Below are positions 1-8,615 of a stretch of 38,139 nt of DNA, one piece after another. Location of the stretch: assembly GCA_938048755.1 (NCBI GenBank), contig CALIUG010000055.1:1-38139 (forward strand). The letters run 5' to 3'. Position 1 is the first letter of the stretch, and every line of letters begins with the position of its first letter. The DNA is from an uncultured Alphaproteobacteria bacterium. GTDB lineage: Bacteria > Pseudomonadota > Alphaproteobacteria > SP197. The position numbers and the translations under genes were made by a program. Below the pieces are notes generated by a model, which worked only from the letters and a program-made list of their open reading frames with translations, did not search any database and was not told where the DNA came from.

Positions 1-1887
1 ACAGGGTGGCAGGATGATGCGGCGGTCGGCCAGCAGTTCGATCAGGATGCCACCGGCACCGACCATGACGAGTGGGCCGAACTGCGGATCCCGGATGATG
101 CCGAGTGACATCTCGATCCCCTTAGGCGCCATCGGCGTAACCAGAACCTTCGATCCAAGCCGATCACGGAGATCGTTGTATGCCGTGGTGACGGCCGCCT
201 CATCCTTGAGACCGAGCAAAACGCCGCCGACATCGGACTTGTGCTGGATGCCGGGCATGGCGGTCTTCAGAGCTACCGGGAAACCAGCGGTCTGTGCGGC
301 GGCAAGGGCCTCATCCAGACTTTCCGCATGGCGGTAGGCAATGGTCCCAATGCCGAACTCTGCAATCAGCGCGAGCCCGTCTGCTTCATCGAGCGCCTGT
401 CCTGATGTCAGCCGTTCACGCCAATGCGCCACAATCCCGTCTTCGGGGGCGGGTGGCGCCTTGGGGGCGTCCCGCTTGGTGAAGTCCCGATAGGCAAAGG
501 CGTGCCGCACTGCGCGCAATCCCTCGACCGTACCGTCGAGTACGATAATCCCCTTGTCGGACAGCGTCTGACGCATTTCGAAATTGTCGGCAGCCGTAAA
601 GTTGCAGCAGACGGCCAGGGGTTTGTCGGATTCTGCCGCGACCGTTTCGATGGCGCGGTTATAGGCCTGATGCAGCGGCGAAGAACCGCGCGCATCGTGG
701 AAACCGATGGTGATGGCAGTGTCGGGGTCGTTATCGAGCATCCGGTAATAGTCCGTGAACTTCTCTTCATAGCCGTCGGCATTGCTCCAGGCATCCAGCG
801 GATTGCCCGGCTCAAGGTCGGAATCCAGACGCGCACGAAGGTCAAACATCGTCTTTTCGTTCAAACGGGCAAAGGGAACGTCCTCGTCGCTCGCCAGATC
901 AACCAGCATCTCGCGATAGCCGCCTGAATCAAGAACTCCGGAAAGTCCGCCCTCGGCGACTCTGCGTTCACTGCCCATCAACAACAGGGTCGCACCGAAC
1001 TCGTTGAGGGTCTGGCATTGAAGAACGCCATAGTGGTCGAAGAGAGCTTCATAGGCGGCATGATTGCCGGCGATGGCGCCCGAATGGGTGGCAGCAAGAC
1101 TGGCCGCGGCAGCGGTTCGCGCGAGCTTCATGGCGACCACGGGGATGTCGCGCTGATGTGCCTTCTCCAACGCGGCGACAAAACCCTCGGGATCGCGCAC
1201 GGTTTCAAGAAAGACGCCGATGACCCGCGTCGAATCAAGTTCCAGGGCGTAGTCCATGTAATCGGCTGCGGTGGTTGCCAATTCCTGGCCTGCCGAGATG
1301 GCAAGGTTGTAGCCCCAGCGCCGGTCGTTATGGATGAACGAACCCCATTGGGAGCCCGAATGGCTGATCAGCGAGATGCCGCCCTTGTACATCTTGGCAT
1401 CCAGCCCGAAGGCTGTGGCAAGGAAACCATCATGAAGGTTATAGAAACCCATGCAGTTGCCGCCGCACATGGCCATGCCGGACTGTCTTGCGATGGCTGA
1501 CAGGCGGCGCGGCAATTCCGGTTCCTGGTCGTCTTCGAGATAACAGCTCGCAAAGATGACGCCGGCCCGCACCCCGGCCTGCGCAGCCTGCGTGACCGCG
1601 TGCTCCATGCGTTCGGTCCCGACACAGTAGATCACCAGATCCGGGACCTCTGGCAGGTCATCGATCGAGGCATAGGCCTGAAACCCTGCGACCTCATCAT
1701 ATTTCGGGTTGATCGGATAAACCCTGCGTCCGGCCTCCTTGGCACCCTGGCTTGCCCGGATGACGGCCGTGTTGCCGGGCGCACCGGCCCGCGTTGACGC
1801 ACCGTAGATTGCAACACTGCCGGGATTGAGAAGCGGTTGAAGGTAGTGGCTAGCCGCTCTGGACGAGCCTTCGCCGGGAGAACGCAT
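1..1887 (-). CDS. ADP-forming acyl-CoA synthetase, 3' end missing at window edge
   Basis: My reading of the minus strand from ATG at 1887 stays open for 629 codons to base 1; the ORF track omits it because the stop lies outside the window. The N-terminus (residues 15-35, LLNPGSVAIYGAS) is the CoA-binding Rossmann domain of NDP-forming acyl-CoA synthetases. H268 in ATHSGAIAG matches the phosphohistidine that carries phosphate between the two halves of these enzymes. Near the truncated end, a HKSDVGGV motif marks the start of the ATP-grasp domain. The two full-length relatives downstream have 692 residues, so about 60-70 residues are missing. Family role: reversible acyl-CoA + ADP + phosphate to acid + CoA + ATP. 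It differs from the tandem pair at 15.7-19.9 kb (CGGNCMG against GPNCYG), so it is a separate subfamily. The substrate is unknown. An AGG lies 6 bases before the start. Confidence 0.93.
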   Translation of the reverse strand, partial: MRSPGEGSSRAASHYLQPLLNPGSVAIYGASTRAGAPGNTAVIRASQGAKEAGRRVYPINPKYDEVAGFQAYASIDDLPEVPDLVIYCVGTERMEHAVTQAAQAGVRAGVIFASCYLEDDQEPELPRRLSAIARQSGMAMCGGNCMGFYNLHDGFLATAFGLDAKMYKGGISLISHSGSQWGSFIHNDRRWGYNLAISAGQELATTAADYMDYALELDSTRVIGVFLETVRDPEGFVAALEKAHQRDIPVVAMKLARTAAAASLAATHSGAIAGNHAAYEALFDHYGVLQCQTLNEFGATLLLMGSERRVAEGGLSGVLDSGGYREMLVDLASDEDVPFARLNEKTMFDLRARLDSDLEPGNPLDAWSNADGYEEKFTDYYRMLDNDPDTAITIGFHDARGSSPLHQAYNRAIETVAAESDKPLAVCCNFTAADNFEMRQTLSDKGIIVLDGTVEGLRAVRHAFAYRDFTKRDAPKAPPAPEDGIVAHWRERLTSGQALDEADGLALIAEFGIGTIAYRHAESLDEALAAAQTAGFPVALKTAMPGIQHKSDVGGVLLGLKDEAAVTTAYNDLRDRLGSKVLVTPMAPKGIEMSLGIIRDPQFGPLVMVGAGGILIELLADRRIILPPC

Positions 1888-2072
1888 GAAACCTGTCCCG
1901 CAAATCAATGTTGGAATCAGATGAGCCGATTTTGGTGCCGGTGCCAAGCAGGTCTGTCGCTGAATCCACAGGTTTCGCGGGTGACGACGATCACATCGCC
2001 AAGCACGGCCCGGCGCGGTAACCTGTTGAAAAGGTCCATGGGCAAAGAACCCGGTCCAGAGGAGCGCATCAC

Positions 2073-2954
2073 ATGAATTCTCGTTGGCTTTGGCGAACCC
2101 TCCTGATGCCCGGTGCCATCTTGCTTTGGGCTCTGACGGTCACCCTGCCGTCGACCGCTCAGGAGTCCATCTGGAACCTGCGCACGCCCGAATGGGAAGC
2201 GGTCTGGCCGACCATGGCCGACGCCGATGAGTCCCGTCAGCGTTTGATCCGGATCGCCAGCGAATTGATCGGGTACAGCGGAAAGCTGCTGCCTGTGCAG
2301 CCGGTAAGCCCTGTCAGCCAGGAGCCGTTCAGATCAGGACACGTTCCCATCGATACCACCTTGCTTGAAGCCAGCGATGCCGAGCTGGCCTATGGCCTGG
2401 CACGCGGCTGGGGTCATGTGGTGCAGGAGCACCAGCCCGTCGTCTTTACCAATACGGAGGCCGAACTGGCAGCGTGGCGTGATGGTTCGCGCTTCAACCT
2501 GGCAGATGAAGTCGAGGCTGATATCTTTGCCGCGCGTTTCCTGGCGGACTTCGGTTATGACCCGCAACCGCTGTTTGCCGCCCTGTGCCTGCGTCATGAG
2601 GAGGGCAGTGAGGGCAAGGTCTGGACCGAGGGCCAACGGGTCGACCTGATTGCAGATTCCATGGAAGACGTTCTGGGGTTGCGCCCTGAAACCCCCTGTG
2701 GACCGGATGCGGTCGTGATCCTGGGGAGTTGCCTGGAGCAGTACGATGCTTGTCTTCTCACGGTAGAGGACGGCGTTAACGCCTGCCACCAGGCCTGCTA
2801 TTCCGGCGAATGCAGTAGCGCATGCAGTGCGAGCAGTGACCAGTGCAATGCCTGTACGACCTCCTGCACGCGTCGTTGCAACCGTTCTGCTGCACAGAAC
2901 TTTGACCAGTGTGGTACCGATCAGGACATCTGCGAGGAAGACGAGGCACCGTGA
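2073..2954 (+). CDS. Exported M48-like pseudopeptidase with Cys-rich tail
   Basis: This is a 293-residue protein with a signal peptide (residues about 1-30, hydrophobic core ending PSTAQ). Residues 100-175 follow the M48 metallopeptidase pattern: a helix where HExxH is expected, then EVEAD (146-150) and a helix ending FGYDP. The HExxH position reads RGWGH (111-115), so the first zinc histidine and the catalytic glutamate are absent while the last histidine and the downstream EAD are kept. From residue 209 to the end there are 13 cysteines, spaced C-x3-C-x4-C-x3-C-x6-C-x2-C-x3-C-x3-C in the core, which suggests a disulfide-bonded periplasmic or surface module. GGAG about 10 bases upstream supports the start. 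Its stop lies 7 bp from the convergent epimerase stop. The M48 assignment is by motif layout only; function is unknown. Confidence 0.75.
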   Translation: MNSRWLWRTLLMPGAILLWALTVTLPSTAQESIWNLRTPEWEAVWPTMADADESRQRLIRIASELIGYSGKLLPVQPVSPVSQEPFRSGHVPIDTTLLEASDAELAYGLARGWGHVVQEHQPVVFTNTEAELAAWRDGSRFNLADEVEADIFAARFLADFGYDPQPLFAALCLRHEEGSEGKVWTEGQRVDLIADSMEDVLGLRPETPCGPDAVVILGSCLEQYDACLLTVEDGVNACHQACYSGECSSACSASSDQCNACTTSCTRRCNRSAAQNFDQCGTDQDICEEDEAP

Positions 2955-2961
2955 TGAAACG

Positions 2962-3963
2962 TCACGCTTCGTGGGATCTGATCCAGTCTGCGTAGTGCGC
3001 GATTGCGTCTTCCAGAGGTCGCGGTTTCCAGCCGGTATCCGCCTTGAGGCGGGAGATGTCATAGGCACCCCATGCACCTTTCAGGCGTTCGGGATTGCCG
3101 CGGATATCGGCGCTTTCTGAGTCACTGATCTCGCTCCACGACCCGCTGCCAACGGTGCTGCATACCAGGTCCGACAGGTCTGCCAGGGTGATCGCGGTGC
3201 CATGGGCGATGTTGTAGGTATCGTGGTGGAGGGCAGGAGACCTGAGCAGGCCACAGATGGCGTCCGCAACATCTCCGCCGTGGATCCAATCACCGACACC
3301 GGCCGCGCCGCTGACGGTCCAGTGCTCCCCCGCCAGGGCCTTGTGGATCATCACATTCAACGCGCAGGCAAAGTCACGGCCCGGGGTCCAGCGGTCCATG
3401 GGGCCATAGACGCTGGCCAGGCGCACGGCATGAACCGGCAGCCCGAACAACTCGCCGTAACGTTTTGCAATCAGCTCACCGGTGAGCTTGGTGATGGGAT
3501 AAAGCGTGCCGGGGAAGGGCCGGACATAGCCGTCTTCGGGCAGCGGGCCTTCGTCGGGTCCGTCACCGCCGTAAACGCTGCCGGTGCTGACATGGATCAT
3601 GCGTTTGAGGTTGGGCAGGCTGCGCGCGAGCTCCAGACAGTGTGTTGCACCCATCACGTTGACGCCCACGATCATGGCAGCCTGGGTCGCTTCGCTGGTT
3701 CCCGCAGTGGGCGTCATGGCCGCGCCGCTAACCATATAGCCGATATCGCCCGCGCCATGCAGACCGGCGAGAAGCCCAGAATCGCGGATGTCACCGGTGA
3801 TGAATTCCAGCCTGTCCTGCACGGAAGAAAAGTGGCGTTCTGCAGTGGCATCAGGCGGGGCGACATCCACACTGATGGCCCGTGCCTGGGGATCGGCTTC
3901 AAGCCAGTGCCGCAACACATTGCTCATGACAAAGCCGGTTCCGCCGGTAACCAAAAGACGCAT
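2962..3963 (-). CDS. NAD-dependent epimerase/dehydratase (extended SDR)
   Basis: The 333-residue protein opens with the nucleotide-binding glycine motif TGGTGFV (residues 6-12) and carries the catalytic YxxxK as Y155-PIT-K159, preceded by HVSTGSVYG (124-132). This is the extended SDR pattern of nucleotide-sugar epimerases and related dehydratases, which oxidise and re-reduce a sugar or aldonate substrate with NAD(P). The start has a strong GGAGGAAGG Shine-Dalgarno. It is divergent from the class II aldolase-like gene across about 80 bp, and the pairing of epimerase and class II aldolase is common in sugar-acid catabolism, so a shared small-sugar pathway is a reasonable inference. The substrate cannot be read from the sequence. 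Confidence 0.9.
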   Translation of the reverse strand: MRLLVTGGTGFVMSNVLRHWLEADPQARAISVDVAPPDATAERHFSSVQDRLEFITGDIRDSGLLAGLHGAGDIGYMVSGAAMTPTAGTSEATQAAMIVGVNVMGATHCLELARSLPNLKRMIHVSTGSVYGGDGPDEGPLPEDGYVRPFPGTLYPITKLTGELIAKRYGELFGLPVHAVRLASVYGPMDRWTPGRDFACALNVMIHKALAGEHWTVSGAAGVGDWIHGGDVADAICGLLRSPALHHDTYNIAHGTAITLADLSDLVCSTVGSGSWSEISDSESADIRGNPERLKGAWGAYDISRLKADTGWKPRPLEDAIAHYADWIRSHEA

Positions 3964-4046
3964 GGGCCTTCCTCCTGACCTGTCTGTTCGTGTTACAGTT
4001 ACGGCAACAACCCGTCCACCTCCCCAGATGAAGAGGAGAATCCGTC

Positions 4047-4805
4047 ATGGCATCCGTTACCCAGCTTCGTCCCGTAGAGATCAGCCCCGAAGAGTGGGAA
4101 GTGCGCTGTGATCTGGCAGCGCTCTACCGTGCCTTTGTCCGGTATGGCTGGACCGATCTGATCTACACGCACATCTCCGCGCGTCTGCCGGGTGAACCGA
4201 CCCAGTACCTGATCAATCCCTATGGCCTGTTCTTTGAGGAAATTACCGCCTCGAACCTGATCGTGATGGACTTCGACGGAAACAAGGTGCGCGGCGACTG
4301 GCCGGTGAACGAGGCCGGGCACGCTATCCATCATGCGGTCCTGAAAGCTCGGCCCGATGTGGACTGGGTGCTGCATACCCATAGCCGAGCCGGCATGGCG
4401 GTTGCCTGCATGAAGTCTGGAATCCTGCCGATCACGCAGCAGGCGATGTTCTATCACGGACAGATTGCCTATCACCCCTGGGATGTTCAGACCTCGGGTC
4501 AGGAAGAGTGCGACCGGCTCGCCGCTGATCTGGGTGACAACAACATTGCCGTTCTGGAAAACCACGGCCTTCTGGCGTGTGGTCCGACTGCGGCCGACGC
4601 GTTCCTGACCCTCTACAACATCGAAAATGCCTGCAAGGTCCAGGTCGACGTAATGGCGTCTGGTCAGGAGATCATCATGCCCAGCGAAGAAGCGCTGGCC
4701 CGCACCGTCGAGGTCGGCAACGATCCCGAGTTCGCCGCTGCAGGTGAGAACTGGCAGGCCATCCGTCGCATCCTTGATGCCAAGGACCCCAGCTACAAGA
4801 CCTGA
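4047..4805 (+). CDS. Class II aldolase/adducin family protein
   Basis: The 252-residue protein has the zinc-binding pattern of the family: HTH at H110/H112 and the later ENHG histidine H173, with E89 a possible general base in the NEAGHAIHH segment. Family members are fuculose- or rhamnulose-phosphate aldolases, ribulose-phosphate 4-epimerases or decarboxylase-like enzymes. This one is of the longer adducin-like subgroup, where the activity is often unassigned. The start is supported by GAGGAG about 9 bases upstream. It stands alone, divergent from the epimerase gene, and is followed by a strong hairpin at 4825-4854. Residues 186-252 form the usual helical C-terminal part with no extra domain. 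Confidence 0.9.
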   Translation: MASVTQLRPVEISPEEWEVRCDLAALYRAFVRYGWTDLIYTHISARLPGEPTQYLINPYGLFFEEITASNLIVMDFDGNKVRGDWPVNEAGHAIHHAVLKARPDVDWVLHTHSRAGMAVACMKSGILPITQQAMFYHGQIAYHPWDVQTSGQEECDRLAADLGDNNIAVLENHGLLACGPTAADAFLTLYNIENACKVQVDVMASGQEIIMPSEEALARTVEVGNDPEFAAAGENWQAIRRILDAKDPSYKT

Positions 4806-4824
4806 GATTCGCCAATCGGAGGCA

Positions 4825-4854
4825 TCCCGGAAACCGCGCAGCGGTTATCCGGGA
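4825..4854. terminator. Strong intergenic hairpin between convergent genes
   Basis: TCCCGGAAACCGC pairs with GCGGTTATCCGGGA around a GCA loop, leaving one bulged base. It lies 19 bp past the aldolase stop and 72 bp from the stop of the convergent TPP enzyme, so it could end transcripts from both sides. There is no T-run, so it may equally be a REP-like palindrome. Confidence 0.55.
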
Positions 4855-4870
4855 CCTCGAGAAATCGGCG

Positions 4871-4909
4871 CCATCCCGTCGAGACCCCGGCTCAAGGCCG
4901 GAGTGACAT
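4871..4909. repeat. Degenerate copy of a CCCGG palindromic repeat
   Basis: CGAGACCCCGGCTCAAGGCCGGAGTGACAT resembles the right half of the palindrome at 35425-35540, which has CGAGATCCCGGCTC and GGCCGGGATGACAC. It can form a short CCGGC/GCCGG hairpin. It is probably a decayed copy of the same dispersed intergenic repeat. Confidence 0.5.
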
Positions 4910-4925
4910 AGAGTGTTTCTTCGAA

Positions 4926-6548
4926 TCAGCTCAGGAAGTCCGAGTTCTCGTGGACTTCGATCAGCGTCGGTCCGTCGGCGTCGAACGCGTCTTTGATCGA
5001 GCCTGTCAGATCCGACAGGGACGTTGCCTTGTGGCCGTAAGCGCCAAAGGCCTTGGCCATTGCGGGAAAGTCGGGATTGCGGCCCGGCTTCACGCCGATC
5101 GGGGTGATGTCGCGGTCAACCATGCCCTCGTTGATCTGACCCAGGCAGTCGTTGTTCCAGACGATGATGGGCAGTGAGACCTTCTCATCGACGGCGGTTG
5201 CCAGTTCGGTCGCGGTAAACAGGAACCCGGCATCGCCGGCCAGTGCAACGCCCTTGCGGTCGGGCACGCCAAGGGCTGCGCCGATGGCGGACGGCATGGC
5301 GGAACCCAGCGTGCAATAGCCGCTGGGATGGGTGTAGCTGCGGGGCTGGGACGTGGGCCAGTAACCGTTGGCGAAATAGGCGATCATGGTGGCATCGGTG
5401 ATCATCCAGCCGTCCTGGGGGATGGCTTCACGCATGGCATCGAGCACCTTGGCGTGTTTGGGAGCGACCGGACCCTTCATCAGGTCTTCCAGTACGGCCT
5501 TGCGCAGATCCTTGATGACCGAAGAGCCTGTGAACCCGGCACTGCCGCTGTTGGCAGGCAGAGCGTCATTCAGCATGGCCATGGCAAGCCCACCGTCGCC
5601 CAGGATGGTCGCGTCGGGCGTGTAGTCACGGGAAAGGTTGGCTGGGTCGATGTCGATGCGGATCAGCTTGCCGTTCATGTGGAGGAAGTCGTCATCGATC
5701 CAGATGTCGGTTTCCGAGAGTTCCGTACCGATGGCGATCACCAGGTCGGCATCCTCGACAAACCGGTGCGCACGATCGGTGACCAGTGCCGCGCCGACAT
5801 TGAGCGGATGGTCGTCCGGAATGGCACCCTTGGCTGCAATCGTCAGGACGACGGCAGCGCCCAGCTTCTCGGCCAGTGCCTGAAGCGCAGCACCGTGGTC
5901 CAGCACGCCGCCACCTGCCACGATGACGGGTTTCTTGGCACCCTGCGCGACAGCTGCCGCCCGTTCGATCGAGTCTTCTGCCGGGCGCATGGGCGCGGCA
6001 ATCGGAGAGGTCTGAACGGCGAACTCCGCCGCTTCGGCGATCTTGTCGATCGGCAATTCGATATAGCAGGGGCGGGGACGTCCGGTTTCGAAGATGTTGA
6101 AGGCCCGGCTGATGGCGCTGGGAATCTGGCGGCCGTCATGAATGGTCTGGGCGAACTCGGTGAGGGGGCTGATGACGGCGAGCTGATCGGTGATCTCGTG
6201 CAAGCGGCCACGACCGGCACCCAGATCGCCGCTACCGTTGGTGCTGGCAATGACCAGCATGGGCTGACTGTCGGCATAGGCATTACCGACGGCGGTCGCG
6301 ATGTTGGTGACACCGGGCCCGGTGATGACGCAGCAAACGGCGGGTTTGCCGGAGATGCGTGCATAACCGTCAGCCATGAAGCCACCGCCCTGCTCGTGAC
6401 GGAACAGGACATGGCGCATGTCGGCATCGGCAATGCCGCGATAGTATTCCAGTGTGTGGACGCCGGGCATGCCAAAGACCGTGTCGATGCCATAGGCCTT
6501 CACCAGCTGCATCAGCGCCTGGCCACGGGTCAAATTGCTGCTCGGCAT
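4926..6548 (-). CDS. TPP-dependent decarboxylase, AruI-like (2-ketoarginine decarboxylase type)
   Basis: I place the start at 6548 (MPSSNL) rather than the track's 6596 because GGACAGGAC stands just upstream; the protein is then 540 residues. It has the three-domain layout of acetolactate synthase-like ThDP enzymes: the catalytic glutamate E52 in RHEQGG, the ITGPG loop, a central Rossmann-like domain, and the ThDP/Mg motif GDAGF (438-442) running to NND (465-467). The MPGVHTLEYYRG and RHEQGGGFMADGYAR segments resemble 5-guanidino-2-oxopentanoate decarboxylase (AruI) more than true acetolactate synthase, from memory of the family. AruI acts in the arginine transaminase route, giving 4-guanidinobutyraldehyde. 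The nearby ureohydrolase and amidinotransferase-fold enzyme fit that route. A generic acetolactate synthase-like role remains possible. Confidence 0.85.
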   Translation of the reverse strand: MPSSNLTRGQALMQLVKAYGIDTVFGMPGVHTLEYYRGIADADMRHVLFRHEQGGGFMADGYARISGKPAVCCVITGPGVTNIATAVGNAYADSQPMLVIASTNGSGDLGAGRGRLHEITDQLAVISPLTEFAQTIHDGRQIPSAISRAFNIFETGRPRPCYIELPIDKIAEAAEFAVQTSPIAAPMRPAEDSIERAAAVAQGAKKPVIVAGGGVLDHGAALQALAEKLGAAVVLTIAAKGAIPDDHPLNVGAALVTDRAHRFVEDADLVIAIGTELSETDIWIDDDFLHMNGKLIRIDIDPANLSRDYTPDATILGDGGLAMAMLNDALPANSGSAGFTGSSVIKDLRKAVLEDLMKGPVAPKHAKVLDAMREAIPQDGWMITDATMIAYFANGYWPTSQPRSYTHPSGYCTLGSAMPSAIGAALGVPDRKGVALAGDAGFLFTATELATAVDEKVSLPIIVWNNDCLGQINEGMVDRDITPIGVKPGRNPDFPAMAKAFGAYGHKATSLSDLTGSIKDAFDADGPTLIEVHENSDFLS

Positions 6549-6623
6549 GTCCTGTCCTCTTCCTGATTGGGCGCGCATCATCGTGATGTGGGCCATGCCC
6601 TGTCAACACGACTGCGGCGAGAT

Positions 6624-7532
6624 TTACACCAGTCTGGCTGAAAGCCGGTCGGCAAGCCAGTTTGCGACGGCATCACGTGCGCTTGCCCTGTGCACACCCG
6701 GCGGACGGAGAATGAAGTACTCGCCGGGTGCCGCCACGCGGATCGGGAAGGGGACGACCAGCCGGCCCGCAGCAAGATCCGCGTCGGCCAGGATCGTATC
6801 GCCCAACGCGATGCCCAGACCGTCGGCTGCAGCACCCAGGGAGAGGCTCGCATTGCCAAGGCGCATGTCGCGGCTGTCTTCGGGCGTTTCAACACCGGCT
6901 GCCTCCAGCCACCGTCGCCAGCCAGCGCCGTTGTCGTCGTGAAGCAGGGTGTGACCCAGAACATCCTGGGGACGTCGCAGAGCCTGCGGGCCGTGGGTCA
7001 GGCGCGGGCTGCATACCGGGAAGAAACGGATCTCGGGCAGGGACAACACATCCGCCATCCCGCTGTCGATTCTGCCATAGGCGAGGATGATATCGGCATC
7101 GATGGCGGCGATGTCCCGGTGATCGTCCAACCAGGCCATTTCCTGGTTTGGCGCGATATCGACGCTGATACCGGGATGGCGTTCGATCAGGGCAGCCATC
7201 TCGGGCATCAGCCATTTGGCAGCCAAGGCAGGCGCACAGGCGATCGTGAGGGTATCGGGCTCGTCGGCATGATCCAGACCTGCAATCACGCGCGCGATGC
7301 GGTCGAAACTCTCGCTCAAGACCGGCAGCAGGCGTTGAGCAGCCGGGGTCAGGGTGATGCGGTTACCGCTGCGCAGAAAGAGCGTGGTGCCAAGCAGGGA
7401 TTCGAGGTGGCGTATTTGGTGGCTGACCGCACCATGGGTCACATGAAGCTCTGCTGCAGCACGGGCGATGTGCTGGTGGCGCGCGGCTGCTTCGAAGGCG
7501 CGCAAGGCGTTGAGGGATGGCAGGCGGCGCAT
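6624..7532 (-). CDS. LysR-family regulator, GcvA-like
   Basis: The 302-residue protein has an N-terminal winged helix-turn-helix (residues about 6-65, LNALRAFEAAARH...THGAVSHQIRHLE) and a C-terminal periplasmic-binding-like effector domain (about 90-290) typical of GcvA-type LysR proteins. It lies 75 bp upstream of the TPP decarboxylase on the same strand and is divergent from the amidinotransferase-fold gene. It is therefore the natural candidate regulator of both, probably binding the 124-bp divergent spacer, which holds an inverted repeat. The effector is unknown; a guanidino acid or arginine derivative would fit the context. Confidence 0.9.
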   Translation of the reverse strand: MRRLPSLNALRAFEAAARHQHIARAAAELHVTHGAVSHQIRHLESLLGTTLFLRSGNRITLTPAAQRLLPVLSESFDRIARVIAGLDHADEPDTLTIACAPALAAKWLMPEMAALIERHPGISVDIAPNQEMAWLDDHRDIAAIDADIILAYGRIDSGMADVLSLPEIRFFPVCSPRLTHGPQALRRPQDVLGHTLLHDDNGAGWRRWLEAAGVETPEDSRDMRLGNASLSLGAAADGLGIALGDTILADADLAAGRLVVPFPIRVAAPGEYFILRPPGVHRASARDAVANWLADRLSARLV

Positions 7533-7539
7533 GGCATGG

Positions 7540-7582
7540 TTCCAGATATGGCTAGCGATAGTTTATCTCACGTAATCTGGAA
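7540..7582. promoter_or_regulatory. Candidate LysR operator in divergent spacer
   Basis: A perfect 8-bp inverted repeat, TTCCAGAT (7540-7547) and ATCTGGAA (7575-7582), frames the divergent spacer and encloses the shorter dyad GATAgttTATC (7557-7567). Placement between a LysR gene and its divergent neighbour is the classic position for LysR binding sites. Operator function is inference. Confidence 0.45.
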
Positions 7583-7656
7583 ATACTTCTCTCTTGTGCT
7601 CACGCCCGCCAGCGCTGATCTTGTTCGGCAACGACGAACCCCTCGAGGAGAACCCG

Positions 7657-8562
7657 ATGAACCCGCTTCGCTGCCGCAATCTTGAAGGCAACACACCCTT
7701 TGCAGAAAACTGGGGTGCAAACTCCGAATACGGAACGCTGCGGGATGTTCTCCTGGGCCCGGCCGACAACTATCACTGGTTGCCCACCAGCTCGATCTCC
7801 AAGGCGACGCTCAAGCGTGGTGACAGCTTCGACAAGCAGCTGGCCATGAAGCAGCACCGCGAGATGGTCGACGCCTACGAGTCCGCCGGCGTGAACGTGC
7901 ATTGGCTGGAGCAGGACGAGTCGCTGCCCTATCAGGTCTATGCTCGCGATTCCTCGTTCATGACGCCTTATGGGGCTGTGGTGACGCAGATGGCCCAGTG
8001 GTGGCGCCGCGGTGAATACGGTCCCGTCATCCGCTTCTACATGGAGAAGGGCATTCCGATTTATGACATGGTCACGGCCGGTTCGTTCGAAGGCGGCGAC
8101 TTCGACATCATCGAGCCCGGCTGCGTGCTGATCGGCTGGTGTGGCGAGCGTACCCAGGAACAGTCCGCCGAACAGGTGCGTGGCTGGTTCGAGAAGGAAG
8201 GCTGGGAGGTCAAGATCGCGACCATCGCCGAGCATTACGTCCACATCGACCTGATGGTCTGCATGCTGGCCGAAAAGCTCTGCGCCGTGTGCCTGGAGAC
8301 CACCGACCCGGAAATCGTCGACTGGCTCAAGGCCAAGAACATCGAGATCGTGCCGGTGAACTATCAGGACACCATGGCGCTGGCCTGTAACGTCATGTCA
8401 CTGGGCGACGACAAGATCCTGGCGCCGTCCCATGCCACGGATCTGGTCTCCAAGCTGAAGGCCCAGGGCTTCACGGTCTATGACCCCGACGTTGATGTCT
8501 TTACCCGCGGTGGCGGCGGCATCCACTGCATGGCCCAGTCCCTGCGCCGCGATCCAGTCTGA
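7657..8562 (+). CDS. Amidinotransferase/dimethylargininase-fold enzyme
   Basis: Start chosen at 7657 (MNPLRCRN) because GAGGAG lies 6 bases upstream; the product has 301 residues. It shows the guanidino-modifying (pentein) pattern: YARDSS with R97-D98, FEGGD (E145, D148), HYVHID with H196, and the C-terminal catalytic cysteine C291 in GGGGIHCM. These match the Cys-His-Glu/Asp set that attacks the guanidinium carbon in amidinotransferases, arginine deiminases and dimethylarginine hydrolases. Because lengths and motifs overlap between those activities, I do not choose between transfer and hydrolysis. It is divergent from the LysR gene and followed by a strong hairpin terminator, so it is probably transcribed alone under that regulator. 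With the ureohydrolase and AruI-like enzyme it supports guanidino-compound metabolism. Confidence 0.9.
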   Translation: MNPLRCRNLEGNTPFAENWGANSEYGTLRDVLLGPADNYHWLPTSSISKATLKRGDSFDKQLAMKQHREMVDAYESAGVNVHWLEQDESLPYQVYARDSSFMTPYGAVVTQMAQWWRRGEYGPVIRFYMEKGIPIYDMVTAGSFEGGDFDIIEPGCVLIGWCGERTQEQSAEQVRGWFEKEGWEVKIATIAEHYVHIDLMVCMLAEKLCAVCLETTDPEIVDWLKAKNIEIVPVNYQDTMALACNVMSLGDDKILAPSHATDLVSKLKAQGFTVYDPDVDVFTRGGGGIHCMAQSLRRDPV

Positions 8563-8585
8563 TCGCAGCATCAGAGTGCTGACCG

Positions 8586-8615
8586 GAAGGGGCCGCATTT
8601 CGATGCGGCCCCTTC
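8586..8615 (+). terminator. Hairpin terminator after amidinotransferase gene
   Basis: GAAGGGGCCGCA and TGCGGCCCCTTC form a perfect 12-bp stem with a six-base loop (TTTCGA), 23 bp after the stop codon, followed by TCAATTTG. The stem is very strong; the T-tract is weak but present. Confidence 0.8.

Noticed and set aside
5328-6566. 412-residue plus-strand ORF
   Set aside because: It is the antisense shadow of the TPP enzyme; it has no Shine-Dalgarno or recognisable domain, and the minus frame has full catalytic motifs.
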